Shown: one piece after another, positions 18,716 to 26,830 of the stretch
How positions within the stretch are numbered: the stretch's first letter is position 1
How the letters are laid out: each line of letters starts with the position of its first letter
NCBI GenBank assembly: GCA_024685995.1
Contig: JAIBDY010000002.1
Coordinates: forward strand, 35,469-99,468
Reading direction: 5' to 3'
DNA: 64,000 nt
Source of the DNA: Piscirickettsiaceae bacterium
GTDB taxonomy: Bacteria; Pseudomonadota; Gammaproteobacteria; Nitrosococcales; Methylophagaceae
Program-made: the position numbers and the translations under genes
Notes under the pieces: generated by a model
Told to the model about the DNA's origin: nothing
What the model saw: only the letters and a program-made list of their open reading frames with translations
The model's database searches: none

Positions 18716-19947
18716 CGGTCAGTGCGGTGTTGTTACTATTGGCTTTGATGTTGCTATTGGCATTAATACTCAAGCCAGTTGCTGAAAAATATCGCATACC
18801 TTTCGCCGCTTTATTAATTGTCATTGGACTTATCGGTAGTGAATTGATTGTCGGGTTTGGCGGTGATACAGGCGTGCGCTATGATTTGTTTCATGACTTG
18901 ATTTTATTGGTTTTTTTGCCATTATTGATTTTTGAAGCCGCGTTTAAAATTAATGTGCAGCAATTATTGAAAAATGGGTTGGTAATTTTATTTTTTGCGG
19001 TGCCAGTGATGTTGCTATCGACGGTGATTGCAGCGATAGCGATTTATTATGGTATCGGTCACCCGACAGGGTTTCCTTGGATAGCAGCTTTATTGACAGG
19101 GGCATTATTGGCTGCGACAGATCCTGTCGCTGTGTTGGAAGTGATGCGTCGGTTAGGTGTGCCTGCGCGTTTATGTATATTGCTCGATGGCGAAGCGTTG
19201 TTTAATGATGCAACAGCAATTGTGACATTTAGTGTTTTTTTATATATCGCACAGCATCCTTTGGAGTCGGTCACCTTTGGAGATGCAAGTTTACGCTTTG
19301 TGGTTGTGTTTTTTGGTGGCGTTATGGTTGGCTTGGTGCTTGGTTTAACTTTTTTAATGTTATCGCGTTTATTCCAAAACTATATTCAGCAAGCAATAGT
19401 GACCTTAATTGCCGCGTATAGCTCTTATCTAATTGCAGAATATTTTCATGTGTCTGGCGTGATGTCGGTCCTAGTCACTGGCATTATTTTAGGGAAAGTG
19501 ATTCATCATGACTTTAGTTCGGCCGGGGGGAGCGGTTTTGTCGATGATTTTTGGACATTCAATGTGTATGTTGCAGAAGCTTTGATGTTTTTGTTGATGG
19601 GCGTGACGATTACGGTGGGGATGTTTACTGATAATTGGTTGGCGATGTTGATTGGGATTTCGGCAGTGTTAATTGCACGCGCTGTGGGCGTTTTTGGCGG
19701 TGGCGCTTTGATTTCACAGCTCCCCAATGTTGAATCAATTCCGATAGCTTATCGGCGGGTGATGTTTTTAGGAGGGTTAAGGGGGGCTGTGACTTTAGCG
19801 CTAGCATTATCATTGCCTACAACGTTAAGTTATTGGTGGACTGTTCAATCTATTGCTTATGGTGTGGTGTTATTCACCTTGTTTATACAAGCGCCGATGA
19901 TTGAATCAGTATTGAAAAAGGAGGGATTACAGCAAGCTAAACCATAA
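18712..19947 (+). CDS. CPA1-family Na+(K+)/H+ antiporter
   Basis: A 411-residue inner-membrane protein with about 12 hydrophobic helices and no long soluble tail. Family signatures are LLAATDPVAVLEVMRRLGV near residue 137 and DGEALFNDATAIV near 161, the latter holding the Asn-Asp ion-binding pair of the electroneutral NhaP/NHE group. GGLRGAVTLALALS near 354 is also characteristic. Cation specificity cannot be judged. It is coupled by a 4-nt overlap (ATGA) to the FMN glutamate-synthase-like gene. Convergent with the SIMPL-domain gene 26 bp downstream. Confidence 0.92.
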   Translation: MTVSAVLLLLALMLLLALILKPVAEKYRIPFAALLIVIGLIGSELIVGFGGDTGVRYDLFHDLILLVFLPLLIFEAAFKINVQQLLKNGLVILFFAVPVMLLSTVIAAIAIYYGIGHPTGFPWIAALLTGALLAATDPVAVLEVMRRLGVPARLCILLDGEALFNDATAIVTFSVFLYIAQHPLESVTFGDASLRFVVVFFGGVMVGLVLGLTFLMLSRLFQNYIQQAIVTLIAAYSSYLIAEYFHVSGVMSVLVTGIILGKVIHHDFSSAGGSGFVDDFWTFNVYVAEALMFLLMGVTITVGMFTDNWLAMLIGISAVLIARAVGVFGGGALISQLPNVESIPIAYRRVMFLGGLRGAVTLALALSLPTTLSYWWTVQSIAYGVVLFTLFIQAPMIESVLKKEGLQQAKP

Positions 19948-19973
19948 GTGCAACTTGCTGTATTACCTAAAGC

Positions 19974-20669
19974 TTAAAAAAGCTCAATAGTACCGTTAAT
20001 GTTAACGCTGATTTTATTGGTACCCGCAGAAAGAGCGGGCGCAGAATCGGCCATGGCCTCCGCTTTCATTGATGAACGCATCATCACTTGGCGAGGTTGC
20101 ACGTAGTTATTGCCAATGTTGATATGGACAAGGTGATAACTAGACTTGTCGAATTGTTTGGCAATAGTGCTAGCGTGGTGACGAAATTTGGCTATCGCTT
20201 GTGCTGTGAGCCTGTCTTGGGCTTTTTCTATTTGGCTATCAGAAACGCCAAAATTCATCGACTGTATAGTTGACAGTGGGTTGACTTGGGCGATGAGTTT
20301 ACCGATTTGGTCAAAATTTTGGCTTTTGAATTGAATATCTTGGCTCACTCGCCAAGACTTGACGCTGCCATTTTTATAGATGGGTTGACTATGGTAATTA
20401 ATGGTTTGATGTTCAACCGCTTTAAAGCGATTTGCGCTGGCGATGATTTTCGCCATTTTATCGTTAACCTGATTAGCCAATGTTGCTGGATTATGACCGG
20501 TCTGTTGGACGACCAAGATAGCAACAAGTTGGTCATTTGCAATATTGTCCGACGCTGTAACTTGTAAAGTTACTTGGTTAAAATTTTGTTTCTCATCGGC
20601 AACAGCAGCGTGATGACTAAGGGCGAACAATAAGGGCAAAATAACGGAAATCAATTTGAACATGGACAA
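19974..20669 (-). CDS. SIMPL-domain (DUF541) periplasmic protein
   Basis: A 231-residue secreted protein. The N-terminal 24 residues form a signal peptide ending HHAAVA before DEKQ. The remainder matches the SIMPL/DUF541 layout: N-terminal beta-alpha repeats (VTLQVTASDNIANDQLVAILV), a central segment with SWRVSQDIQFKSQNFDQIG, and the C-terminal KISVNINGTIELF strand typical of the family end. Members include E. coli YggE and are linked loosely to oxidative-stress tolerance and outer-membrane integrity; the mechanism is not known. The methionine at residue 3 is an alternative start. It stands alone, facing away from the decayed gene at 20853. Confidence 0.82.
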   Translation of the reverse strand: MSMFKLISVILPLLFALSHHAAVADEKQNFNQVTLQVTASDNIANDQLVAILVVQQTGHNPATLANQVNDKMAKIIASANRFKAVEHQTINYHSQPIYKNGSVKSWRVSQDIQFKSQNFDQIGKLIAQVNPLSTIQSMNFGVSDSQIEKAQDRLTAQAIAKFRHHASTIAKQFDKSSYHLVHINIGNNYVQPRQVMMRSSMKAEAMADSAPALSAGTNKISVNINGTIELF

Positions 20670-20852
20670 TCGCTCCTAAATTTAAGGCTATGCTTCATAG
20701 TGACTTGGTTCTGGCAGGTAAGTTCAGTGATAGATAAGCTTGAGGTGTTTTATGACCTAGCCGACTCAAAGTGGGTTAATTGTATTAATAGCCCTATTAG
20801 CTTAGCACTCGTGTAGGGTGAGGTCATATCTGTCTGCCAGCAGGTTGATAGC

Positions 20853-21355
20853 ATGTCACGAGTCATTGTCTATGGTCTAATTCTGTTTTATTGTCAGTTG
20901 AAGTCAGTTTGATGTTTTTAATAACGATTGTCGCCAACACCATTGAAACGGCGGCATTGGTCTAATTATTATTGGGCTAGCGGTCAAAACGACCAGTAGC
21001 AGCACAACGGTTTGGTTTTAATCTGGTACAGTTCGGATTAGGTATTTTGACCGTGGTCGCATTATCATCTTTATTTTTCGCCGATTGAACAAAGCCTGGT
21101 AGGGCAGCCCGAAATGCAGATAGTGGGCAATGGATTCTAGGCGTATTATTTGCACTGGTATCAGGATCGAACAGTGCTTTATAGACTTCGGCACGGGTAG
21201 TGCTGGCGCCGTTATTTGTGTATCGTACTTTGATGTTACTTTTGGCCTTGTGGTTAGCTTTTGCTTTATTGGCCTGGCTGCGTTGGGGCAGGGGTTGTTA
21301 CAGTAAAGATGGTATTTGGCGACGAATGAATTTAACATTGCCCACCGCAAATTGA
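20853..21355 (+). pseudogene. Decayed membrane-protein gene with several frameshifts and stops
   Basis: A plus-strand remnant with protein-like hydrophobic stretches spread over frames. It starts MSRVIVYGLILF (frame of 20853), shifts to VSLMFLITIVANTIETAAL (frame of 20891), shifts again to LIIIGLAVKTTSSSTTVWF (frame of 20959) and then continues in the frame of 21023: LVQFGLGILTVVALSSLFFA, stop TGA at 21086, GQWILGVLFALVSGSNSAL, stop TAG at 21182, and APLFVYRTLMLLLALWLAF up to a stop at 21353. Three frame changes plus two in-frame stops, with clearly coding-type hydrophobic segments between them, point to a dead gene of about 165 codons encoding a protein with four membrane helices. The family is not recognised. 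Confidence 0.72.
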
Positions 21356-21386
21356 GGGCGTTTTAGTAAGATGATTGAGGAAAAAG

Positions 21387-22097
21387 ATGAAAGCTGAACA
21401 AAAAATAATGGCTGATGCAACGAGTTTAATAGCCGCAGCAACGGAACAATTTATCACCGTGGCACGGTCTGCCATCGCAAAGCGGGGTGTATTTTATGTC
21501 GCCTTAGCAGGCGGGTCGACCCCTAAGGGCTTGTATCAAATGTTGGCAACATCACCCTATTCGTCACAAATTGATTGGTCGCGCGTGCAATTATTTTTTG
21601 GCGATGAGCGTTGTGTACTGCCAAGTCATGATGATAGTAATTTTAAAATGGCATCGGAAGCGATGCTTAATTCATTGCCTATTCCAGAGGCGAATGTTCA
21701 TCGGATGCCGACCGAGTTGGGTGATGCTGAAGATATTGCTGTTCGGTATGCTGAGACGATGGCGAAAGTGATGCAAAACCAGCCATTTGACCTTGTACTA
21801 TTAGGTTTAGGCCCTGACGGCCATATCGCGTCACTGTTTCCTGACACACCAGCCTTGGCTGTGACAGATTCAATGACAACGCCCCTTTATGTCGAAAAAT
21901 TCGCATCTTGGCGTGTCACGATGACCTATCCTGTGATCAATGCGGCTAGACAAGTGATTGTTTTTATTGCTGGTGAGGCCAAGGCTGCGATTGTCAGCGA
22001 TATTACCAATGAGACAGTGACAGGTTTGCCTGTACAGCGTTTAGCACCACAAGGTGAGTACTACTGGTATATGGATGCGGCGGCGGCGGGACAATAA
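21387..22097 (+). CDS. pgl: 6-phosphogluconolactonase
   Basis: A 236-residue cytosolic enzyme hydrolysing 6-phosphogluconolactone to 6-phosphogluconate after Zwf. Motifs of the DevB/Pgl group are VALAGGSTPKGLYQML (about 40-55), WSRVQLFFGDERCV near 69 and DLVLLGLGPDGHIASLFP near 136. The ATG at 21387 is preferred over an in-frame TTG at 21375 because a GAGGAAAAAG ribosome-binding site precedes it. The gene lies 28 nt before glk on the same strand, forming a glucose-catabolic unit, while zwf is 30 kb away. Confidence 0.94.
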   Translation: MKAEQKIMADATSLIAAATEQFITVARSAIAKRGVFYVALAGGSTPKGLYQMLATSPYSSQIDWSRVQLFFGDERCVLPSHDDSNFKMASEAMLNSLPIPEANVHRMPTELGDAEDIAVRYAETMAKVMQNQPFDLVLLGLGPDGHIASLFPDTPALAVTDSMTTPLYVEKFASWRVTMTYPVINAARQVIVFIAGEAKAAIVSDITNETVTGLPVQRLAPQGEYYWYMDAAAAGQ

Positions 22098-22125
22098 TTC
22101 TTGAACATTTGGATCTAATCAAGGC

Positions 22126-23112
22126 ATGACACTATTATTGGCAGTTGATATTGGTGGGACCAAGACGTTCTGCCAACTGTCGACGGAGCAAGGTGATGTG
22201 CGCTTTGAGCACGAATATAGCAGTCACCAATTTGCGTGTTTTGATGCCCTATTGAGTACATTTTTAGATTCGGTCACGATGGCGCCTGCGGTGAACATCA
22301 GGGCCTGTTTTGCTGTCGCGGGGCCAGTGTCAGGTCGTGATGCGACGGTCACGAACTTACCTTGGGCATTTAATGCCGATGCGTTAGCGGCAAAATTTGG
22401 TTTCCAACAAGTTCAACTGTGTAATGATTTTGAAGCGGTGGCGATCGGTATAAGTTGTTTGTCCGAGGATGAAATTCTGACTCTGAACGAAGGCGAACCG
22501 CAGGACGAGGGTGTTCGTGCTGTGATTGGTGCTGGTACAGGCTTGGGCCAGGCTTTATTGTTGCCAGAAGGCGATAGCTGGCGGGTTGTGCCAACGGAAG
22601 GAGGGCATGTTGATTTTGCCCCTAGAAATGACTTGCAAGTGGCTTTGTTATCCCATCTTTGGTCGCAATTTGGTCATGTATCCTATGAGCGAATTGTCTC
22701 GGGTGCGGGTTTGGTGGCTATTTATCACTTTTTATGCCAGCGAGGGGCCGGTAAAGCGTCAGCCTCGCTCCAGGCTGCGATGGTTGAGGGGGATGCGGCT
22801 GCGGTGATTAGCCGATATGCCTTGAGTGAACAAGATGCCCTGGCATCGCAAGCATTGGACTTATTTATTGATGTTTATGGTGCGCAAGCGGGTAATTTGG
22901 CGTTAACGGTATTATCTCGAGGAGGTTTATATATTGCTGGCGGCATTGCCGCTAAGAATAGACTGCGTTTCCAAGATGGTCGATTTATGAGCGCGTTTAC
23001 GGATAAAGGAAAAATGGCGGCATTGGTGAAAACGATTCCCGTCAAATTAATTTTACAAGATAAAGTTGGTTTAAAAGGCGCAAGGCTACTTGCATTGCAA
23101 TACACGGTATAA
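22126..23112 (+). CDS. glk: Glucokinase
   Basis: A 328-residue ROK-unlike (bacterial Glk group) kinase phosphorylating glucose with ATP to glucose 6-phosphate. The ATP-binding motif LLAVDIGGTKTFCQL is at residues 3-17. The substrate-binding segment LCNDFEAVAIGIS is near 104, GAGTGLGQALL near 136, and GGHVDFAPRN near 163. Length is usual for the family. It is preceded by pgl and its stop overlaps the apaG start by one base (TAATG), so the three are likely one transcript. Confidence 0.94.
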   Translation: MTLLLAVDIGGTKTFCQLSTEQGDVRFEHEYSSHQFACFDALLSTFLDSVTMAPAVNIRACFAVAGPVSGRDATVTNLPWAFNADALAAKFGFQQVQLCNDFEAVAIGISCLSEDEILTLNEGEPQDEGVRAVIGAGTGLGQALLLPEGDSWRVVPTEGGHVDFAPRNDLQVALLSHLWSQFGHVSYERIVSGAGLVAIYHFLCQRGAGKASASLQAAMVEGDAAAVISRYALSEQDALASQALDLFIDVYGAQAGNLALTVLSRGGLYIAGGIAAKNRLRFQDGRFMSAFTDKGKMAALVKTIPVKLILQDKVGLKGARLLALQYTV

Positions 23113-23504
23113 TGTCCAGTATGACTATCAATAATAATAAAAATATCTCCGTCGGAGTTCAATCATCTTACCTTGAGCACGAATCTGATCCTGAAAAAGC
23201 ACGTTACCTATTTACCTATACCATTACCATCAAAAATAGTGGCAGTGCGGCGGCTAGGTTGCTATCGCGCTACTGGAAAATCACTGGTGGAGATGGTCAT
23301 GAACAGGAAGTGGAAGGCGATGGTGTTGTCGGTCAACACCCTTATCTCTCACCGGAGGAAGAGTTTACCTACACCAGTGCTGCAATGTTAGATACGCCGG
23401 TCGGTATGATGCAGGGGCATTATATGATGGTTGACGATGAGGGTGAACAGTTCGAAGTCGCGATCCCACCATTTACCTTGGCTGTGCCCAGAACACTTCA
23501 TTAA
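23112..23504 (+). CDS. apaG: ApaG-domain protein
   Basis: A 130-residue protein with the single fibronectin III-like ApaG domain. Family pieces are VGVQSSYLEHESDPEKARYL (about 13-32), FTYTITIKNSGS near 33, ITGGDGHEQEVEGDGVVGQ near 56, the PYLSPEEEFTYTSA stretch near 76 and GMMQGHYMMVDDEG near 97. ApaG is linked to cobalt resistance and magnesium efflux in Salmonella and to dinucleotide polyphosphate metabolism through apaH neighbours; its biochemical role is unsettled. Here it is coupled to glk instead of ksgA-apaH. Confidence 0.93.
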   Translation: MSSMTINNNKNISVGVQSSYLEHESDPEKARYLFTYTITIKNSGSAAARLLSRYWKITGGDGHEQEVEGDGVVGQHPYLSPEEEFTYTSAAMLDTPVGMMQGHYMMVDDEGEQFEVAIPPFTLAVPRTLH

Positions 23505-23523
23505 TGCCGACGTTTGCTGTTAT

Positions 23524-24405
23524 TTAAGGGCTAAGGCGAACGCATTTCCCGACTGACTTTGCAGCACACATGTCGCCATTTGGCCAAATGGCATGATCAA
23601 AACTCACATTCTCTAATACAGTGCCGCCCAGATTGGCATCTGTGAGATCGGCATATGACAGGTCAGCATGGCTCAAATCAGCATAGCTTAGATCGGCCTG
23701 TATTAAATTGGCGCCAACGAGGTTGCTATATTGCAGTTGCGCGTAGCTAAGATTACTGGTGCTGAGGTCAGCGTAAGCCATATCGGCATGGCTTAGCGTG
23801 ACATTCATCAAATTGGCATTGGCTAAGTAGGTGCCGCGCATTTGCGCATTGTGCATATCCATATTCTCCAATGTAACATTGGGTTTTGAGCAATTATTCC
23901 AATTAATTGCGATACCAGCTGGTGCCGAGCAATTGACTTCAGAGATGGGTAATAAAGTGGGTGACAAAATAGCGAGGCTAGCCACTATTAAAAGAAACAC
24001 GGCCACGAGTGCAAGCGGCCATAGCATTGGCGAATTTTGTTCACGAAATTTACGCATTAAGAGGGTATGCAAACGGCGGCGGCGAATAGTGTCTTCGTGT
24101 TCTGGTCTTCTACGCTCATTTGACCTTTGGGCCTGTATGGGAGTATCGCGGATATTGCTTGTTGTCTGTCGACGATCAAAGCCATTACGCTCCTCTATCG
24201 ATAGCTTGGTATGAATATCGATATTGTGTTCTGGATGTAAAGCAGGAATGTCCTGAATAGGCCGCCATGTAATACGATCTTCGGTAGCGTGATGCTGCAT
24301 AGTCAATCGACCGAGTAGAATTTTATTGGTGATGACTGAGCCGGGAAAAGGGCCTGTAGTTTCACCCTGTTGTCGAACATACCAGAATGTCTTTTTGCTT
24401 TTCAT
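23524..24405 (-). CDS. Pentapeptide-repeat membrane protein with GYF_2-like N-terminal domain
   Basis: A 293-residue protein in three parts. Residues about 5-55 (FWYVRQQGETTGPFPGSVI ... ITWRPIQDIPAL) resemble a GYF_2-type domain, a small fold often fused to membrane proteins. A basic linker follows (RRRRLHTLLMRKFREQ), then one hydrophobic helix at about 128-152. After it, presumably in the periplasm, come pentapeptide repeats A(D/N)L(S/x)(Y/x) over about 185-265, forming a right-handed beta-helix, for example ADLSYADLSHADLSYADLTD. A short Cys-containing tail follows. Biological role unknown. It is divergent from fliK and convergent with apaG, standing alone. Confidence 0.8.
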   Translation of the reverse strand: MKSKKTFWYVRQQGETTGPFPGSVITNKILLGRLTMQHHATEDRITWRPIQDIPALHPEHNIDIHTKLSIEERNGFDRRQTTSNIRDTPIQAQRSNERRRPEHEDTIRRRRLHTLLMRKFREQNSPMLWPLALVAVFLLIVASLAILSPTLLPISEVNCSAPAGIAINWNNCSKPNVTLENMDMHNAQMRGTYLANANLMNVTLSHADMAYADLSTSNLSYAQLQYSNLVGANLIQADLSYADLSHADLSYADLTDANLGGTVLENVSFDHAIWPNGDMCAAKSVGKCVRLSP

Positions 24406-24477
24406 TCGCTTTTGTCTACGCTATACACGTGCTTGTTATACTAGCATTGTATGACCTAAATGTGGGTTGGAGGATGA

Positions 24478-26376
24478 ATGCAAATTCAACAGTCAAGACA
24501 ACATAGTTTAGGGGTCGTGAACCAGGTTCCGGCCCAAGTACTGACAAGCTTGGTTGTCGGACAGCAAATAGAAGCTAGTGTGGTGAAAGCGGCGTTAGTC
24601 GCACAAATTGCGTCACTGAGAGTGGGAGAGACGCTAATTGAGGTGAAGACGCCAATTCCTTTGCAACAAGGGCAAACCGTAAAACTGGAGCTGGTTCAAT
24701 CTGGAGACAAGCCGGTATTGAAATTGATTTTGCCGGCACAGCATGTGGAACCGACGCCGCGGACAACAACTCAAACTGCTGGCTTGCTACCTGGTCAGCA
24801 AGTAGCTGTTGAAGTGATTAAAGTACTCAGTGATCACCGTGTCTTAGTAGGGACGCCAGCGCAAACTACGTCACCTAGGCCAATCGCTAGCATTCCATTA
24901 CAATTTGATATTGATATTGCACAGTTAACGAAAACCTTCGCTGTCGGCGAAAAAGTCGTGGTTGAAATTGCGACGGTCAAGCCACTAACCGTCGTATTAA
25001 AAGCCGAAACTGCCGCGCGGGAAAACTTGGTTGTCGATAGAATCAAGCAATTAGTTTCTCAACTTGATTCAAAGCCCAGTTTGGCGCTGTTCAATAATGC
25101 ACTCAAAACCGTGTCGTTGCCAAGTGCAATACAAGATGAAGCGAGTCGGTTGGTCGAACATGTTTTGGATAAAAAAAAGGTGACTCAACCTCAAGCATTA
25201 AGACAAGCAATTCAATCATCGGGTGTGTTTACGGAAAAGACTTTGTTACAACAACCGCATTCTGTCAGAACAGATTTTAAGGCCAACCTGTTAAAACTGG
25301 CATCGCTGGTCGAGTCGACATTAGACGATAAATTAACGCCGTTAACGCGCGCCTCTCGTCAACGGTCTGGAGAAGGACAAACAGCACTCTCGTCATTACA
25401 AACCTTCGCCTCGATGAGCTTAGGCAAGTCGCAGGTACCCATAAAAAATATCGAGATAAGTCACCAAAATCAATCATTTAAAACAAGTCCAGCAAGTGTT
25501 GAAAATCAGACTAGGCAATTGCGCTCTCCGTTTGCGCTTCAAACGTCATCGACAGTACGTGCAGCGATGACTGCAGGGCAAGCACTACCTGATGAAGGAG
25601 CGCGTAATCAGGCGCGCTCTTTATCCTTACCCACGACAACGGGATCGAGTGATACGATGAGGTCTAGGTTGACGTTATTATCGACACTGTTACAAGCTGT
25701 GGCTGCACATAATGCGACGCCGTCTTCAATCTCGGTTTTACATGCCTCACCAACGAGTAGTGGATTACCCAACGTGTTACCGCCGTTTCTCAACGCTATT
25801 TTAACGCCATCGCAAGCAAGTGCATTAGCCCAAGCACTTCATCAATCGATGGCGACTGACCTTGTGCGGGTCGGGGGGCCATTGGATGTTGTATTGTTAC
25901 AAGGTGTGTTAAAAGAAGTCGAAAGTTTGCAGGCGCGAATACAATTAAATCAATTTTCGATGCTTAAGGAGCCCGACTCACCATCAGCACCCATTGCCAG
26001 TTGGCTCATTGATTTGCCATTGAAGGATAAACAGACCGTAGAGTTTGTTCAATTACAAATTGATCAGTTTCACAAACAACAAGATGCAGAAGCAGAAGAT
26101 GTCTGGAGTGTGCAACTCAGATTGGATACGCAAAATTTAGGACCAATGCAAGCCACAGTGACCCTGCATAATGATGATATTAAAATCGTGATGCGAGCAG
26201 AACGCGAGGAGAGCGCGAGTTTATTAGCACAACATTTGCCACAATTATATGAGGCATTGGGGCGTTTGGATGTCTCGGTTAGCCATATTAGTTGTGGTTG
26301 TGGAGGCGTGGTGAAACCCACTTTAGCCGAACAGTATTTAGCAGAAACAAGCAACCTAGTGGATGTCTCGGTATGA
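24478..26376 (+). CDS. fliK: Flagellar hook-length control protein FliK
   Basis: A 632-residue protein with low-complexity, Gln/Ser/Thr-rich N-terminal and central parts and a C-terminal Flg_hook-type domain (about 520-612: PLKDKQTVEFVQLQIDQF...WSVQLRLDTQNLGPMQATV...LAQHLPQLYEALGRLDV). FliK is exported during hook assembly, measures hook length and triggers the FlhB specificity switch. The family is poorly conserved outside this domain, so the call rests mainly on it. The stop overlaps the start of a gene for a FlhB C-terminal-like protein by 4 nt, a known pairing. It is about 20 kb from fliLMN, whereas many relatives carry fliK next to fliL. Confidence 0.85.
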   Translation: MQIQQSRQHSLGVVNQVPAQVLTSLVVGQQIEASVVKAALVAQIASLRVGETLIEVKTPIPLQQGQTVKLELVQSGDKPVLKLILPAQHVEPTPRTTTQTAGLLPGQQVAVEVIKVLSDHRVLVGTPAQTTSPRPIASIPLQFDIDIAQLTKTFAVGEKVVVEIATVKPLTVVLKAETAARENLVVDRIKQLVSQLDSKPSLALFNNALKTVSLPSAIQDEASRLVEHVLDKKKVTQPQALRQAIQSSGVFTEKTLLQQPHSVRTDFKANLLKLASLVESTLDDKLTPLTRASRQRSGEGQTALSSLQTFASMSLGKSQVPIKNIEISHQNQSFKTSPASVENQTRQLRSPFALQTSSTVRAAMTAGQALPDEGARNQARSLSLPTTTGSSDTMRSRLTLLSTLLQAVAAHNATPSSISVLHASPTSSGLPNVLPPFLNAILTPSQASALAQALHQSMATDLVRVGGPLDVVLLQGVLKEVESLQARIQLNQFSMLKEPDSPSAPIASWLIDLPLKDKQTVEFVQLQIDQFHKQQDAEAEDVWSVQLRLDTQNLGPMQATVTLHNDDIKIVMRAEREESASLLAQHLPQLYEALGRLDVSVSHISCGCGGVVKPTLAEQYLAETSNLVDVSV

Positions 26377-26663
26377 TCTTTGAAAATGAGCCTTTACGGG
26401 CTATCGCATTAAAATATGATGGTGAAAATACCCCTACGGTGACGGCCAGTGGTGAAGGAGCGATTGCTGAAGAAATCATTAAAGTGGCGCGCGCACATGG
26501 TGTGCCGCTGAGAGAAGATGGTATGTTAGCGGCGCTATTAGGCGAGCTTGAACTGGGGGAGGAAATTCCCCCGACGCTCTATCGCGTGATAGCAGAGGTG
26601 ATAGCCTATGCCTATTTGGTTTCAGGTAAAGTGCCTGTAATTAATGACAAAAATGGCCGTTAA
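26373..26663 (+). CDS. Stand-alone FlhB C-terminal-domain-like protein
   Basis: A 96-residue protein like the cytoplasmic C-terminal part of FlhB/EscU/YscU but with no membrane domain. Matching pieces are AIALKYDGENTPTVTASGEG, then IAEEIIKVARAHGVPLRED, and ELELGEEIPPTLYRVIAEVI. The corresponding positions in full FlhB (40686-41822) are AVALRYNQTGNGAPYVVAKG and ELGEEIPSGLYIAVAQVLAF. The autocleavage motif NPTH is missing, because the homology begins just after it. The protein thus resembles the FlhB C-terminal cleavage product. Comparable stand-alone proteins (e.g. Bacillus YlqH, FlhX) can complement FlhB function. The start ATG at 26373 overlaps the fliK stop (ATGA). Confidence 0.88.
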   Translation: MIFENEPLRAIALKYDGENTPTVTASGEGAIAEEIIKVARAHGVPLREDGMLAALLGELELGEEIPPTLYRVIAEVIAYAYLVSGKVPVINDKNGR

Positions 26664-26830
26664 CTCTGCCTGCTAGGTAGGCTAAATGATCGGTTACTCC
26701 GCGCTTAAAAATATAATATGTTATAAATTGCTTTATATAGATCGACTTAAGTGTTGATTTTTATAAATAAAACAGATACTGTCTATGTCAAGTCAAAAAA
26801 GTGATTTATTGATGTGGTGATATAGAATTA

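Noticed and set aside
26665..26681. Hairpin GCCTGC-TAG-GTAGGC after the FlhB-like gene
   Set aside because: Short stem with a G-T pair and no T-run; not distinguishable from chance.
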